Of a stretch of DNA of 64,000 nucleotides, positions 25,890-35,391 are shown in pieces. A program made the position numbers and the translations under genes. The DNA lies in contig NZ_AP017470.1 of NCBI RefSeq assembly GCF_016592575.1, forward strand, positions 62,001 to 126,000, given 5' to 3'. Source of the stretch: Thermotomaculum hydrothermale (GTDB lineage Bacteria; Acidobacteriota; Holophagae; Thermotomaculales; Thermotomaculaceae). The notes under the pieces are model-generated. The model was given only the letters and a program-made list of their open reading frames with translations, did no database searches and was not told the origin of the DNA. The stretch's first letter is position 1; each line of letters starts with the position of its first letter.

Positions 25890-27089
25890 TTATTCTTCCT
25901 CATCAGCAAAGGAGTCTTTCGTCATCTGGGCTTTTAAAGTAAAGCTACCCTTATAAACGACTTCTTCTCCTTTTTTTACACCTTCAAGAATTTCGGCAAA
26001 TTTGTTGTTTGTTCTTCCAATTTTCACTTTTCTTGGCTCAAAATATTTTCCTTTTTTTACAAAAACATATTTTTCACCTTCAATTTCCTGAAAAGCAGTT
26101 AAGGGCACGGTTACTTCTGCTACTTTCCCAGGCAATTTTACTTCTGCGGTGAAAAACATTCCTGGTTTATAGTGTAATTTGGGGTTTTTAATTACAACTC
26201 TTGCCGTTGCAGTCCTTGTTTCTTCTCCTACAACAGGCGCTATAAAGTCAATTTTCCCCTTTACATCTTTTATCCCATTGTTGAATTTAATATATACCTT
26301 GTGCCCTATGTTTATATAATTGAGATACTGTGGATAAATAGTAATTATTGCCCAGACTGTTGATAAGTCTGAAATTGTGTAAATTTCAGTGTCTTCATTT
26401 ACATTTTCTCCAACAGAAATATTTTTGGTGAGTATAATTCCGTCAAAGGGTGCTTTGATTGTGTAAAGTGTCAAATCAGTATTTCCATCTTTTTCAAGGT
26501 TTTTTAATTCTGTGCCTTTTATGCCGAAGGAGTACAGTTTTTGCTTAATTGTTGTGTAATTTATTTTTGCTTCAGTGTAATTTTTTTGTGCTTCAAGGTA
26601 TTCTTGCTGGGATGTAATCTGTTTTTCCCAGAGTTTTTTCTCCCTTTCAAGCACTGTTTTTGCAAGTTTAAGCCTTTCAATTGATGCTAAATATTCGGCT
26701 TTTGCGTTTGCAAGTTCCCTGCTTGAAATAATTGCTAATGTATCTCCTTTCTTGACTTTGTCGCCTAATCCTTTCAATACTTTTACAGTTTTTCCCTTCA
26801 CCCTTGGAGAAATCCTTGCAGTTTTATCGTAATTTAAATTGATTTCACCTGGTAAATGGATTTCACTTTCAATTAAGCGGGAGATTGCCGGCACTGTTTC
26901 TATGCCAAATTCTTTGATTTCGTCTTTTGTTAAAGAGATTTTCTCTTCAAATTCTTTTTCTTTTTCTCCTGTCTCATTTTTCTCAATTTCAGTTTCATTT
27001 TTGTTGGATGCTTTCACCTGTTCATTAATAAAAAAGCCTGCCAACCCTACAATTAAGACAATCATCACAAATAATAATTTTTTTCTCAT
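25890..27089 (-). CDS. RND efflux periplasmic adaptor (CusB/CzcB type)
   Basis: A 399-residue membrane-fusion protein with an N-terminal signal/anchor (about 4-24), a Glu/Lys-rich spacer, split lipoyl-like halves (RISPRVKGKTVKVLKGLGDKV) flanking an alpha-helical hairpin (about 120-190), and a C-terminal beta-barrel domain. It bridges the CzcA-like pump and the outer-membrane channel. Its start lies in a 4-base overlap with the stop of the TolC-family gene. No His/Met-rich metal-binding extension is visible. Confidence 0.88.
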   Translation of the reverse strand: MRKKLLFVMIVLIVGLAGFFINEQVKASNKNETEIEKNETGEKEKEFEEKISLTKDEIKEFGIETVPAISRLIESEIHLPGEINLNYDKTARISPRVKGKTVKVLKGLGDKVKKGDTLAIISSRELANAKAEYLASIERLKLAKTVLEREKKLWEKQITSQQEYLEAQKNYTEAKINYTTIKQKLYSFGIKGTELKNLEKDGNTDLTLYTIKAPFDGIILTKNISVGENVNEDTEIYTISDLSTVWAIITIYPQYLNYINIGHKVYIKFNNGIKDVKGKIDFIAPVVGEETRTATARVVIKNPKLHYKPGMFFTAEVKLPGKVAEVTVPLTAFQEIEGEKYVFVKKGKYFEPRKVKIGRTNNKFAEILEGVKKGEEVVYKGSFTLKAQMTKDSFADEEE

Positions 27090-28384
27090 CTTTCACTCCT
27101 TATTTTTATTTTGTTTATGTATTTTTCAGAAAAATATGCGGATAATTGCATTAACTCTCCCAGTGATTCGATGTATTTTTCTTTTACTGAAAGGTATTCG
27201 TTTTCTATAAATATCAGTGTCCTCTGGGTGTCAAGAAGGTCAAGGTAACTTAATTTACCCTCTTTGTAAGCAGTAAGCACAGCTTTGTATGCCTTTTCTG
27301 CATCAGGTAGCATTGTTTCTTTATAGACTTTGTTTTGTTCCTTTACTGTGTAAAAAGAGTTTAAAATATTCTTACGGTAATTTATTAACTCAATCTGAGT
27401 TTGCTTTAATGAAAGATAAGCCATATCCCTTTCGGCAGACTTTTTCATAATTAACCCTTTATTTCTATTAAAAACAGGGAGATTAATTCCTAAAGACATT
27501 CCATAAGCGGTTTGGTCGGTGTCCCTAAATTTTCTCAACCCTACTGAAACTTTTAAATCAGGGATATTCAATGATTTTGTTAACTTCAATTCTGTTTCTT
27601 TGGATTTTTGCAAAAATTCTTTTTCTTTTATAGCAGGGGTTGAAAGGATTTTTGATTCTTTTGCGATTTTTTCCGCTTTTAATCCTTGTGGGATGAAATC
27701 TTTAAACAAAAGGTCTTCAGGTAATTTTTCAACGCCTAAAAGATTTGCCAATGTGTTTTTCATGTTTTTGAAATTTATTTTTGCTTCTTTTAGTTGAAGT
27801 TTTGCTTTCTCAAATTCAAGGTTGGCTTTAATTTTCTGAATAGGGGAAGTTTTCCCGTATTTTACTTTTTCGCTAACTACTTTTAAATTTTCTTTTGAGA
27901 TGTTAAATAGCTTTTCCGCAATATCCAGCCTTTTTTTTGCAACCGCTGTTTTGTTATATACAATAAAAAGGGTAGCTAATTTTTCATTAATTATTGATTT
28001 ATAATTTTCTCTTGATGCAAGCAGTTTTTCAAAGCTTGCCTTTTTTCGGAATTTTCTTTTTCCCCCTAACTCAATTTTCTGGCTAAGGTAAAAAGTCAAT
28101 TCAGAGTTTGAAAAAGTATGTTCCCCATAGCCTCTTCCAAAGTTTTCAACCTCAAATTCAACTTCTGGATTAGGTAGATATCCTGCCTGAATTTTTTCTC
28201 CCTCAATCCTTTTAAGGTTAAGGTATGCTTTTTTAATGTCAGGGTTTGATTTAAAAGCAATTTCTACTACTCTTTCAAACCCTTCCGAGTTATCAGAGGC
28301 TAACGCTGGTTGCTGTAAAGCCATAAGTCCAGTTAGAATTATTAATAAGTTAGAATAAAGCAATTTTTTGATAAATTTGTCCAT
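27086..28384 (-). CDS. TolC-family outer-membrane efflux protein (CzcC type)
   Basis: A 432-residue outer-membrane factor. A signal peptide ends near residue 30, followed by two repeated OEP (PF02321) units of long helices and beta strands. Typical segments include NPDIKKAYLNLKRIEGEKIQAGYLPNPE (split here as two motifs, NPDIKKAYL and AGYLPNPEVE), FYLSQKIELGGKR and LGINLPVFNRNKG. It forms the trimeric exit channel for the RND pump. Gene order channel, adaptor, pump is standard for czcCBA. The start has GGAG upstream on its strand. Confidence 0.88.
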   Translation of the reverse strand: MDKFIKKLLYSNLLIILTGLMALQQPALASDNSEGFERVVEIAFKSNPDIKKAYLNLKRIEGEKIQAGYLPNPEVEFEVENFGRGYGEHTFSNSELTFYLSQKIELGGKRKFRKKASFEKLLASRENYKSIINEKLATLFIVYNKTAVAKKRLDIAEKLFNISKENLKVVSEKVKYGKTSPIQKIKANLEFEKAKLQLKEAKINFKNMKNTLANLLGVEKLPEDLLFKDFIPQGLKAEKIAKESKILSTPAIKEKEFLQKSKETELKLTKSLNIPDLKVSVGLRKFRDTDQTAYGMSLGINLPVFNRNKGLIMKKSAERDMAYLSLKQTQIELINYRKNILNSFYTVKEQNKVYKETMLPDAEKAYKAVLTAYKEGKLSYLDLLDTQRTLIFIENEYLSVKEKYIESLGELMQLSAYFSEKYINKIKIRSER

Positions 28385-28442
28385 AGATACTCCTTTCCTA
28401 TACTTTTTTTTATTGAGATTTAATTTGTTTGGAAGGAAGATA

Positions 28443-28844
28443 TCAAATTCTAAGAACTATTGTAGATAGAATTTTTGTGGTATTTTGGCGGTATAAAAGT
28501 TTTATATTTTTCTTTTCAAATAGGTGTTTCTTGAAGTTATAGGCAATTAAATTTTGAGGGGTGGCTGTAGAAGCAATAATTGGCTTGCAGCACTTTTTAT
28601 TTGTAATATCAACGCTTATCTCAACATCTGAACATGTTTGCTTTTGCAGAGAAGGTGCTTTTTTGTTTTGGCTTTTAGTAGAATTTTTCTCAATACTGCA
28701 GGGAGATATTTTATATTCTAAAATGCATTTATTCCCTGGCTCAAAGCAAAGTACAAGCCCCTGAGAAACAAAAATAAAGTTAGCTAAAATTAGAATTATC
28801 AGGGTATTTAATACTGTTTTTCGTTTTTTGGCCGCTTTCTTCAT
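28443..28844 (-). CDS. Small secreted or anchored Cys-rich protein leading the metal-efflux operon
   Basis: A 133-residue protein with an N-terminal hydrophobic segment (about 13-33) and a Cys-containing exported part: LCFEPGNKC, SPCS, QTCSDVE and KKCCKP. I recall similar short LCF...GH...C...C.D proteins in front of czcCBA operons in other diderm bacteria; none has a firm name. It may bind metal in the periplasm. TAGGAGAGG precedes the ATG, and two plausible promoters lie within 28860-28950 on the minus strand. The residues after about 95 are basic and unlike anything I know. Confidence 0.6.
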   Translation of the reverse strand: MKKAAKKRKTVLNTLIILILANFIFVSQGLVLCFEPGNKCILEYKISPCSIEKNSTKSQNKKAPSLQKQTCSDVEISVDITNKKCCKPIIASTATPQNLIAYNFKKHLFEKKNIKLLYRQNTTKILSTIVLRI

Positions 28845-29003
28845 ACGCCTCTCCTATTACTTTGCAAATGAATTCTAACACGATTTTTTATTTTTACAAA
28901 AAAATAATATATTAAATTGTGAAGTTATTTTTTCAATTAAAAGGGATAATAAAAAGGTAGTCTTTAATGTTTCGAGGAAAATTTTAATTTTTTGCATTTT
29001 TTA

Positions 29004-29032
29004 TTGACAGATATAGTCCATTTTAATACCAT
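29004..29032 (+). promoter_or_regulatory. Promoter of the M23 peptidase gene
   Basis: A perfect TTGACA at 29004-29009, a 17-base spacer, and TACCAT at 29027-29032 (4 of 6). Transcription would begin about 12 bases before the ATG at 29051. Confidence 0.55.
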
Positions 29033-29050
29033 ACAAACTGGGGAAGGTTT

Positions 29051-29935
29051 ATGAAAAACAAGTATATTATTACCATTGTCCCTGCTGACAGCGGGAAAGT
29101 TAAAAAGATTACAGTATCCACAAAGGGATTCCGTTTTCTCGCAGTTGGTGGAGCATTTCTGGTAATATTCTTTTTATTCCTCTTCGTCCATTTTATCTAT
29201 ACAACTGCGCAAAATCAGCAGGTTGCAAGGTTAAAGCAGGAAGTGGAAATACTTAAAGAGGTTAATGCAAAATACCAGAAAACAGCGGACAATCTTGAGG
29301 AAAAATTAAATTATTTTTCCGATAAAGCAAAAAAACTTGCTTTGCTTGTAGGAGCTGATATTTCCATAGATGACGATCCTCTGGGTATTGGAGGCTCTGA
29401 CTATGTTTTTACCCCTTACGCAGAGTATTTAAATAAAGATTTAGACTCAATGAACGAGAGGGCTCAAAAGCTTTTTGAAGGTTATGAAAAACTTTCCAAA
29501 ATTTATAAGAATAAAAACGATGTTTTGAGGAAGACGCCATCAATATGGCCTGTAAAAGGGTTTATAACCGACGGTTTTGGTTACAGGATAGACCCCTTTA
29601 CAGGCAAAAGAGCTTTTCATAAAGGTATAGATATTTCAGCGAGAAGGGGTACCCCTGTTGTTGCCCCTGCAGACGGAATAGTTACAATGGCGGGGAAAAC
29701 AAAGGGGTATGGAAACTTTGTGGTTATTAATCACCAGAATAACCTGGAGACAAGATACGGGCATTTGAGGGATATTTTTGTTAAGAGAGGACAGATAGTA
29801 AAAAGAGGAGATGTAATTGGCACTGTGGGTAATACAGGTAGAAGTACAGGTCCTCACCTGCATTTTGAGGTTAGGGTAAACGGCAAGGCTGTTAACCCAA
29901 GAGATTACATTGTCAGTGAAATTATGCATTTCTGA
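29051..29935 (+). CDS. M23-family (LytM/NlpD-type) peptidoglycan peptidase
   Basis: A 294-residue bitopic protein. A membrane segment (about 27-50) is followed by a coiled coil (about 55-95) and a C-terminal LytM domain from residue 175. Zinc ligands are visible in HKGIDISA and GPHLHFEV, with the usual YGHLRDI and GNTGRSTG segments. Because the ligands are intact it should be an active endopeptidase that cleaves cross-links in the periplasm. The coiled coil plus LytM arrangement resembles the regulators of cell separation. It lies directly upstream of secA. Confidence 0.9.
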   Translation: MKNKYIITIVPADSGKVKKITVSTKGFRFLAVGGAFLVIFFLFLFVHFIYTTAQNQQVARLKQEVEILKEVNAKYQKTADNLEEKLNYFSDKAKKLALLVGADISIDDDPLGIGGSDYVFTPYAEYLNKDLDSMNERAQKLFEGYEKLSKIYKNKNDVLRKTPSIWPVKGFITDGFGYRIDPFTGKRAFHKGIDISARRGTPVVAPADGIVTMAGKTKGYGNFVVINHQNNLETRYGHLRDIFVKRGQIVKRGDVIGTVGNTGRSTGPHLHFEVRVNGKAVNPRDYIVSEIMHF

Positions 29936-29946
29936 TAACTCTTTTT

Positions 29947-29955
29947 TGATATAAT
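29947..29955 (+). promoter_or_regulatory. Extended -10 promoter of secA
   Basis: TG at 29947-29948, one base, then a perfect TATAAT at 29950-29955. This extended -10 element needs no good -35 box, and none is seen. It is 30 bases before the secA ATG. Confidence 0.5.
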
Positions 29956-29985
29956 CAATTTGAAAACTTTTTAGATGAGGTAAAT

Positions 29986-32673
29986 ATGTTTAATTCTATA
30001 GTTACTAAAATTTTTGGAACAAAAAATGACAGGTATATAAAATCAAGATGGCCTATTGTTGAAAAGGTTAACTCTTTGGAGCCTGAATATGAAAAGTATA
30101 CAGATGGTGAGTTAAAAGAAAAGATTCAGAATTTCAAGGAAATTGTTCAGCAAAGGTATAAAGAGGGGGAGAAACTTCAGAAAATTTTAGATGAAATACT
30201 TCCCGATGTGTTTGCTATTGTTAGGGAAACGGCTAAGAGAAAACTCAATATGAGGCACTTTGATGTTCAGGTTTTAGGAGGAATAGTCCTTCACGAAGGT
30301 AAGATTGCTGAAATGAAAACAGGTGAAGGTAAAACTCTTGTTGCAACCTTACCTGTTGTTTTAAATGCCCTTGCAGGCAGGGGAGTTCATGTTGTTACAG
30401 TAAACGATTACCTTGCACAGAGGGATGCTGAATGGATGGGGAAGGTTTACAATGCCCTTGGGCTTTCTGTTGGTGTAATTAAGCATGGCCTCGATGACCA
30501 GGAAAGAAAAGAGGCTTACAACTGTGATATAACATACGGCACAAACAATGAGTTTGGTTTTGACTACTTGAGAGACAACATGAAGTATTACCTTGAAGAC
30601 TGTGTGCAAAGGGATTATTACTATGCCATAGTTGACGAGGTTGATTCTATTTTAATTGACGAAGCAAGAACACCGTTGATTATTTCAGGGCCCTCTGAAG
30701 AGTCTACAGAGAAGTACTATGTAGCAAACTCATTAATTCCCAAACTTAAAGAGGGAGAAGATTACGAGGTTGATGAAAAGGAAAATACAGCAGTTTTAAC
30801 AGAAAAGGGTATTGCAAAGGCGGAAAAGATTTTAGGGGTTCCCAATCTTTATGACCCTTCCAATATTGAGTTGTTGCACTGTATTGAACAGGCTTTAAAA
30901 GCCCATACCCTTTTTCAAAAAGATGTTGATTATATTGTAAAAGACAATGAAGTAATAATTGTTGATGAATTTACCGGAAGGTTAATGCCTGGGAGAAGGT
31001 TTTCTGACGGCTTACACCAGGCTTTAGAGGCAAAAGAGGGTGTGAAAATCCAGTCTGAAAACCAGACACTTGCAACAATTACCTTTCAGAATTATTTCAG
31101 AATGTACGAAAAACTTTCTGGTATGACAGGTACTGCCGATACTGAAGCGGCTGAATTTAAAAAGATTTATGACCTTGATGTAATTGTTATTCCAACAAAT
31201 AAACCAATGATTAGAAAAGACTATCCTGATGTTGTTTACAGAACAGAGAGGGAGAAGTTTAATGCAATTGTAAAAGAGATAGAGCGATTGCACAAAAAGG
31301 GACAGCCTGTACTTGTTGGTACAGTATCGATTGAAAACTCTGAAAAATTGAGTAACTTACTTAAAAAGAAAGGGATTAAACACGTTGTTTTAAACGCAAA
31401 ACACCATGAGAAAGAAGCGGAAATTGTTGCTCAGGCAGGTAGAAAAGGTGCTGTAACAATTGCTACCAATATGGCTGGTAGGGGAACCGATATTGTTTTA
31501 GGCGGAAACCCTGAGATGCTTGCTAAGTCTGAAATTGAAAAACTTGAAGCGGCAGGCAAAGAGTTAACTGAAGAAGAAAAAAAAGAGATTTATGAGAAAT
31601 TTAAAAAGCAATGTGAAAAGGAAAAACAGGAAGTGCTTGAAGCAGGTGGGCTTTTTATTATAGGTAGTGAAAGGCATGAATCAAGGAGAATTGATAATCA
31701 GCTTAGAGGCCGTTCAGGAAGACAGGGAGACCCTGGTGCATCAAGGTTTTATCTATCCCTTGAAGATGATTTAATGAGAATCTTCGGTTCTGATAAGATT
31801 TCAGGCATAATGCAGAGATTGGGAATGGAAGAGGGAGTGCCTATTGAACATAACATGATTTCAAAGTCAATTGAAAGGGCTCAAAAACAGGTTGAAAACA
31901 GAAACTTTGAAATAAGAAAGCAGTTGCTTGAATATGACTCTGTAATGAATCAGCAGAGGGAAACATTTTATAAACTTAGAAGAAAGGTGCTTGAAGGCAC
32001 TGTCAGGGATTATGTCTTTGAACTTACAAAGGGAATTCTTGAATGGCTTGAAGACCAGTACATAGGAGACCCGAAGCATCCAAATGAATGGAATGCTGAA
32101 GAGTATGCAAAAAAGATTAAAGAGTACTTTGCCTACGATATTTCCCCTGATGAAGTAAGAAAAATTCCAAGAGAGAAATTAACAGAAGAGATGTATGAGA
32201 GGGTTACAAAGGCCTATCAGGAAAAGGTTAAAAAGATTGGCGACGAAGAGATGTTTAAAATGCATGAGAGGTTTGTTGCCCTGCAGTTTTTGGATAGGCA
32301 CTGGAAAGACCACCTGCTCAATATGGACCATTTGAAAGATGCAATTGGATTAAGGGGATACGGGCAGAAAGACCCAATTATTGAGTATAAAAAGGAGAGT
32401 TTTGCCCTATTTGAAGATATGATGTCAAGGGTGGAAGACAATATTATTAAAGTACTTTACTGGATTCAGCCGGCAAGTGAGGAACAGGTTAGAGAAGAAA
32501 AGAGAAAAGCAAAGGCTAAACAGAAAAGGCTGTTGCATGCAAGTGTAAAAGACAAAGAGGCACCTGTGGTTGCAACAGTTAAAAGGGATAAACCTAAGAT
32601 TGGAAGAAATGACCCCTGCCCCTGTGGCAGTGGTAAAAAATATAAAAAATGTTGTGGAAGGAATGAGAGGTGA
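29986..32673 (+). CDS. secA: Preprotein translocase ATPase SecA
   Basis: An 895-residue motor that pushes unfolded proteins through SecYEG. Walker [10 protein letters not shown] is near residue 107, the DEAD-like [15 protein letters not shown] near 213, and the preprotein cross-linking and helical scaffold domains follow. The C-terminus ends in the zinc-binding SEC-C motif [13 protein letters not shown], which contacts SecB or ribosomes. Length is normal and no part is missing. guaB follows after three bases. Confidence 0.97.
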   Translation: MFNSIVTKIFGTKNDRYIKSRWPIVEKVNSLEPEYEKYTDGELKEKIQNFKEIVQQRYKEGEKLQKILDEILPDVFAIVRETAKRKLNMRHFDVQVLGGIVLHEGKIAEMKTGEGKTLVATLPVVLNALAGRGVHVVTVNDYLAQRDAEWMGKVYNALGLSVGVIKHGLDDQERKEAYNCDITYGTNNEFGFDYLRDNMKYYLEDCVQRDYYYAIVDEVDSILIDEARTPLIISGPSEESTEKYYVANSLIPKLKEGEDYEVDEKENTAVLTEKGIAKAEKILGVPNLYDPSNIELLHCIEQALKAHTLFQKDVDYIVKDNEVIIVDEFTGRLMPGRRFSDGLHQALEAKEGVKIQSENQTLATITFQNYFRMYEKLSGMTGTADTEAAEFKKIYDLDVIVIPTNKPMIRKDYPDVVYRTEREKFNAIVKEIERLHKKGQPVLVGTVSIENSEKLSNLLKKKGIKHVVLNAKHHEKEAEIVAQAGRKGAVTIATNMAGRGTDIVLGGNPEMLAKSEIEKLEAAGKELTEEEKKEIYEKFKKQCEKEKQEVLEAGGLFIIGSERHESRRIDNQLRGRSGRQGDPGASRFYLSLEDDLMRIFGSDKISGIMQRLGMEEGVPIEHNMISKSIERAQKQVENRNFEIRKQLLEYDSVMNQQRETFYKLRRKVLEGTVRDYVFELTKGILEWLEDQYIGDPKHPNEWNAEEYAKKIKEYFAYDISPDEVRKIPREKLTEEMYERVTKAYQEKVKKIGDEEMFKMHERFVALQFLDRHWKDHLLNMDHLKDAIGLRGYGQKDPIIEYKKESFALFEDMMSRVEDNIIKVLYWIQPASEEQVREEKRKAKAKQKRLLHASVKDKEAPVVATVKRDKPKIGRNDPCPCGSGKKYKKCCGRNER

Positions 32674-32676
32674 TTA

Positions 32677-34152
32677 ATGCTTGATAGAATGCCTGATATA
32701 GCCTTAACCTTTGACGATGTCCTGGTGGTACCTGGATACTCAGAAGTTCACCCCAACGATGTTGATGTAACAACAGTTCTTTCAAAAAAAATCAAATTAA
32801 ATATTCCCCTGATTAGTGCTGCAATGGATACAGTAACTGAATCAAGGCTTGCTATTGCCATTGCTCAGTTAGGTGGAATAGGGATTATTCACAAAAACCT
32901 GTCAATTGAAGAGCAGGCTGAGGAGGTTGATAAGGTTAAAAGGTCTGAGTCTGGAATGATTGTTGACCCGATTACCATATCACCTGACGCATCTATCTAT
33001 CAGGCTGAAGAGTTAATGGCAAAGTATAAGATTTCAGGGGTTCCTGTTACACAATCCGGAAAGCCTGGGGGAAAGCTTGTAGGGATTCTTACAAACAGGG
33101 ATTTGAGATTTGTTACCGATTTCAGCAAAAAGGTAAGAGATTTAATGACAAAGGATAATCTTGTAACAGTTCCTGTTGGAACAACCCTTGAGCAGGCCAA
33201 AGAAATTCTTCATAAACACAGGATTGAAAAACTCCTTGTTGTTGACGAAGACTTTCATTTAAGAGGTTTAATCACTGTTAAGGATATTGAAAAGAAAATT
33301 CAATATCCCTATGCATGTAAGGATGAGTTGGGAAGGTTAAGGGTTGGTGCAGCGATAGGTGTTACAGGAGATTACCTTGATAGGGCAGATGAATTGATTA
33401 AAAAGAATGTTGACATACTGGTTATTGATTCCTCTCACGGCCATTCACAGGCTGTTTTGGAAGCCACAAGGATTTTAAAGAAAAAATACCCTGAAATGGA
33501 ATTTATAGTTGGAAACATTGCTACAGCTGAGGGAGCAGAGGCATTGATTAAAGCAGGGGCAGATGTGGTTAAGGTGGGAATTGGCCCTGGTTCAATCTGT
33601 ACAACAAGGGTTGTTACAGGGTGCGGAATGCCTCAGATTACCGCAATTGCAGAAGCATCCAAAGTTTGCAAAAAATATAACACTCCATTAATTGCAGACG
33701 GTGGGATTAAATTTTCAGGCGATATAACAAAGGCGTTGGTTGCCGGGGCAGACTCAGTAATGATAGGAAGCCTATTTGCAGGAACAGATGAAGCCCCGGG
33801 AGAGACTGTTTACTACCAGGGAAGAACTTACAAAACATATAGGGGAATGGGCTCAATAGGTGCTATGAAAAAGGGAAGCGCAGACAGGTACTTTCAGTCT
33901 GCTGATGTGGAGAAAACAAAGCTTGTTCCTGAAGGAATAGAGGGACAGGTACTGTACAGAGGAAGTTTGTCAGGAATAATCTATCAACTTATAGGTGGGT
34001 TGCGTTCAGGAATGGGGCTTGCAGGGTGTAAGAATATTCCTGAATTGCAGACTAAAGCAAGGTTTATAAGGATAACTAACGCAGGGTTAAGGGAAAGCCA
34101 TGCCCACGATGTTGTTATAACCAAAGAAGCACCAAATTACAGGTTAGATTGA
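32677..34152 (+). CDS. guaB: Inosine-5'-monophosphate dehydrogenase
   Basis: A 491-residue enzyme that oxidises IMP to XMP with NAD, the committed step of GMP synthesis. The N-terminal [15 protein letters not shown] is family-typical. A pair of CBS domains spans about 93-200. The catalytic Cys lies in [11 protein letters not shown] near residue 308, and the mobile flap [10 protein letters not shown] follows. It starts three bases after secA, and the unit continues into tolQ, so transcription probably runs through. There is no G-box or riboswitch-like leader. Confidence 0.96.
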   Translation: MLDRMPDIALTFDDVLVVPGYSEVHPNDVDVTTVLSKKIKLNIPLISAAMDTVTESRLAIAIAQLGGIGIIHKNLSIEEQAEEVDKVKRSESGMIVDPITISPDASIYQAEELMAKYKISGVPVTQSGKPGGKLVGILTNRDLRFVTDFSKKVRDLMTKDNLVTVPVGTTLEQAKEILHKHRIEKLLVVDEDFHLRGLITVKDIEKKIQYPYACKDELGRLRVGAAIGVTGDYLDRADELIKKNVDILVIDSSHGHSQAVLEATRILKKKYPEMEFIVGNIATAEGAEALIKAGADVVKVGIGPGSICTTRVVTGCGMPQITAIAEASKVCKKYNTPLIADGGIKFSGDITKALVAGADSVMIGSLFAGTDEAPGETVYYQGRTYKTYRGMGSIGAMKKGSADRYFQSADVEKTKLVPEGIEGQVLYRGSLSGIIYQLIGGLRSGMGLAGCKNIPELQTKARFIRITNAGLRESHAHDVVITKEAPNYRLD

Positions 34153-34153
34153 T

Positions 34154-34753
34154 ATGTATCAATTTTTAGCTAAAGGTGGCCCCCTTATGATACCCATTAT
34201 AGGGGGCTTTGTTTTAGGGCTTGCGATAATTATTGAAAGATTTGTTAATTTAAGGTATTACAAGGTTGTAAACTCTGAGCTTTTTCTCAAAGTTAAGGAG
34301 TATATTTCAGACGGGAAATTTGACCTTGCACTATCTTATGTTAGAAAAAATGCAAATTCTGTGGTTAAGCCTATTCTTGTTGAAGCAATAGAAAACAGGG
34401 ATTTGCCTGAAGAAGATTTAAGAGAATTAATAGAAACAGTAGGTAAAAAATCTACAAAGATGCTTGAGAAAAACCTGCCTACACTCTCTACAATAGTTTC
34501 CATTGAACCTTTGTTAGGATTGTTAGGGACAGTTACCGGTATGATTAAGGTGTTTGCAGTAATATCTGCAAAAGGGTTGGGGCACGCTGATTTACTTGCA
34601 AAAGGAATTTCAGAAGCGCTAATAACAACCGCAGCAGGATTGAGTATAGCTATTCCATTTTTGATTTTTTACAATATTTTCAGCGAGAAGGTTGAGCACA
34701 TTATAATTGAACTTGAAACCGAAATATTTTCAATTTTTAAGAATTTAAAATGA
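34154..34753 (+). CDS. MotA/TolQ/ExbB proton-channel family protein
   Basis: A 199-residue protein with three membrane segments: one near the N-terminus (LMIPIIGGFVLGLAIIIERF) and two in the C-terminal half (about 115-140 and 155-175, with LLGLLGTVTGMIKVF). This is the TolQ/ExbB layout. With the ExbD/TolR protein encoded next, it forms a proton-driven stator that energises an outer-membrane or cell-division machine. TolA, TolB, Pal and TonB genes are not nearby, so the partner is unknown. Confidence 0.88.
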   Translation: MYQFLAKGGPLMIPIIGGFVLGLAIIIERFVNLRYYKVVNSELFLKVKEYISDGKFDLALSYVRKNANSVVKPILVEAIENRDLPEEDLRELIETVGKKSTKMLEKNLPTLSTIVSIEPLLGLLGTVTGMIKVFAVISAKGLGHADLLAKGISEALITTAAGLSIAIPFLIFYNIFSEKVEHIIIELETEIFSIFKNLK

Positions 34754-35160
34754 ATTTTCGCGAAGAAAACGGCAAAAAATCTACAAGGGTATTGATTGAT
34801 ATTTCCCCTTTAATAGATGTTGTTTTTATCCTTCTTTTGTTTTTTGCTGTATCCACTACCTTTAAAGAGGAAGTAGGGCTTCCTCTTACCCTTCCCACAA
34901 GCAAAGTAAAGGCAACAAAGGTAAAGCAAAAAAATGTAACTATTTACATAACAAAGGATGGGACTTATTATATAGGTAAGAAAAAGCTTGAGGACAGTAT
35001 GCTTGTAGATGAGATAAAAAAGCAGCTTGAAATAAGTGAGAAAAAAGAGGTTGTAATTAAGGCTGACAAGGGAGCGAAGTATGAAAAGGTTTACAAAGCA
35101 ATGGATGCTTCAAGGCAGGCTGGGGCAAAGGGTTTAATGGTGGCAGGAAGTGCCAAATAA
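34750..35160 (+). CDS. ExbD/TolR family protein
   Basis: A 136-residue bitopic protein. Its single membrane segment holds the conserved Asp of PLIDVVFILLLFF, the residue that carries protons in the channel with TolQ/ExbB. The periplasmic part ends with the typical EKVYKAMDASRQAGAKGL repeat fold. Its start overlaps the tolQ-like stop by four bases, so the two are coupled. Whether it serves TonB or Tol cannot be decided here. Confidence 0.88.
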   Translation: MNFREENGKKSTRVLIDISPLIDVVFILLLFFAVSTTFKEEVGLPLTLPTSKVKATKVKQKNVTIYITKDGTYYIGKKKLEDSMLVDEIKKQLEISEKKEVVIKADKGAKYEKVYKAMDASRQAGAKGLMVAGSAK

Positions 35161-35169
35161 GGAGGCATT

Positions 35170-35391
35170 ATGTCTAAATTTATTGAAATTAAAAGATTTT
35201 CAAAAAAAGACGAGGCTGAAATTGTAAAAGGGTTTCTGGAAAGTAACGATATTGAAGCTTTTGTAGAGGATAAAGGAACTCAGATGATTCCAGAGACATT
35301 TGGAGACCTTGCAGTGTACAGGCTTCTTGTAAAGGAAGAGGATTTTGATAAAGCGAAAAAATTGCTTGAGGATTTTGAGAAAGAAGATTGA
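35170..35391 (+). CDS. DUF2007 domain protein
   Basis: A 73-residue protein matching DUF2007 (IKRFSKKDEAEIVKGFLESNDIEAFVEDKG, recognised as two parts: DEAEIVKGFLESNDIEAFV and VYRLLVKEEDFDKAKKLL). These small ferredoxin-like folds are often called putative signal transducing proteins and may bind nucleotides or other regulators. AAGGAGG precedes the ATG. Its stop overlaps the SpoIID gene start. Confidence 0.8.
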   Translation: MSKFIEIKRFSKKDEAEIVKGFLESNDIEAFVEDKGTQMIPETFGDLAVYRLLVKEEDFDKAKKLLEDFEKED

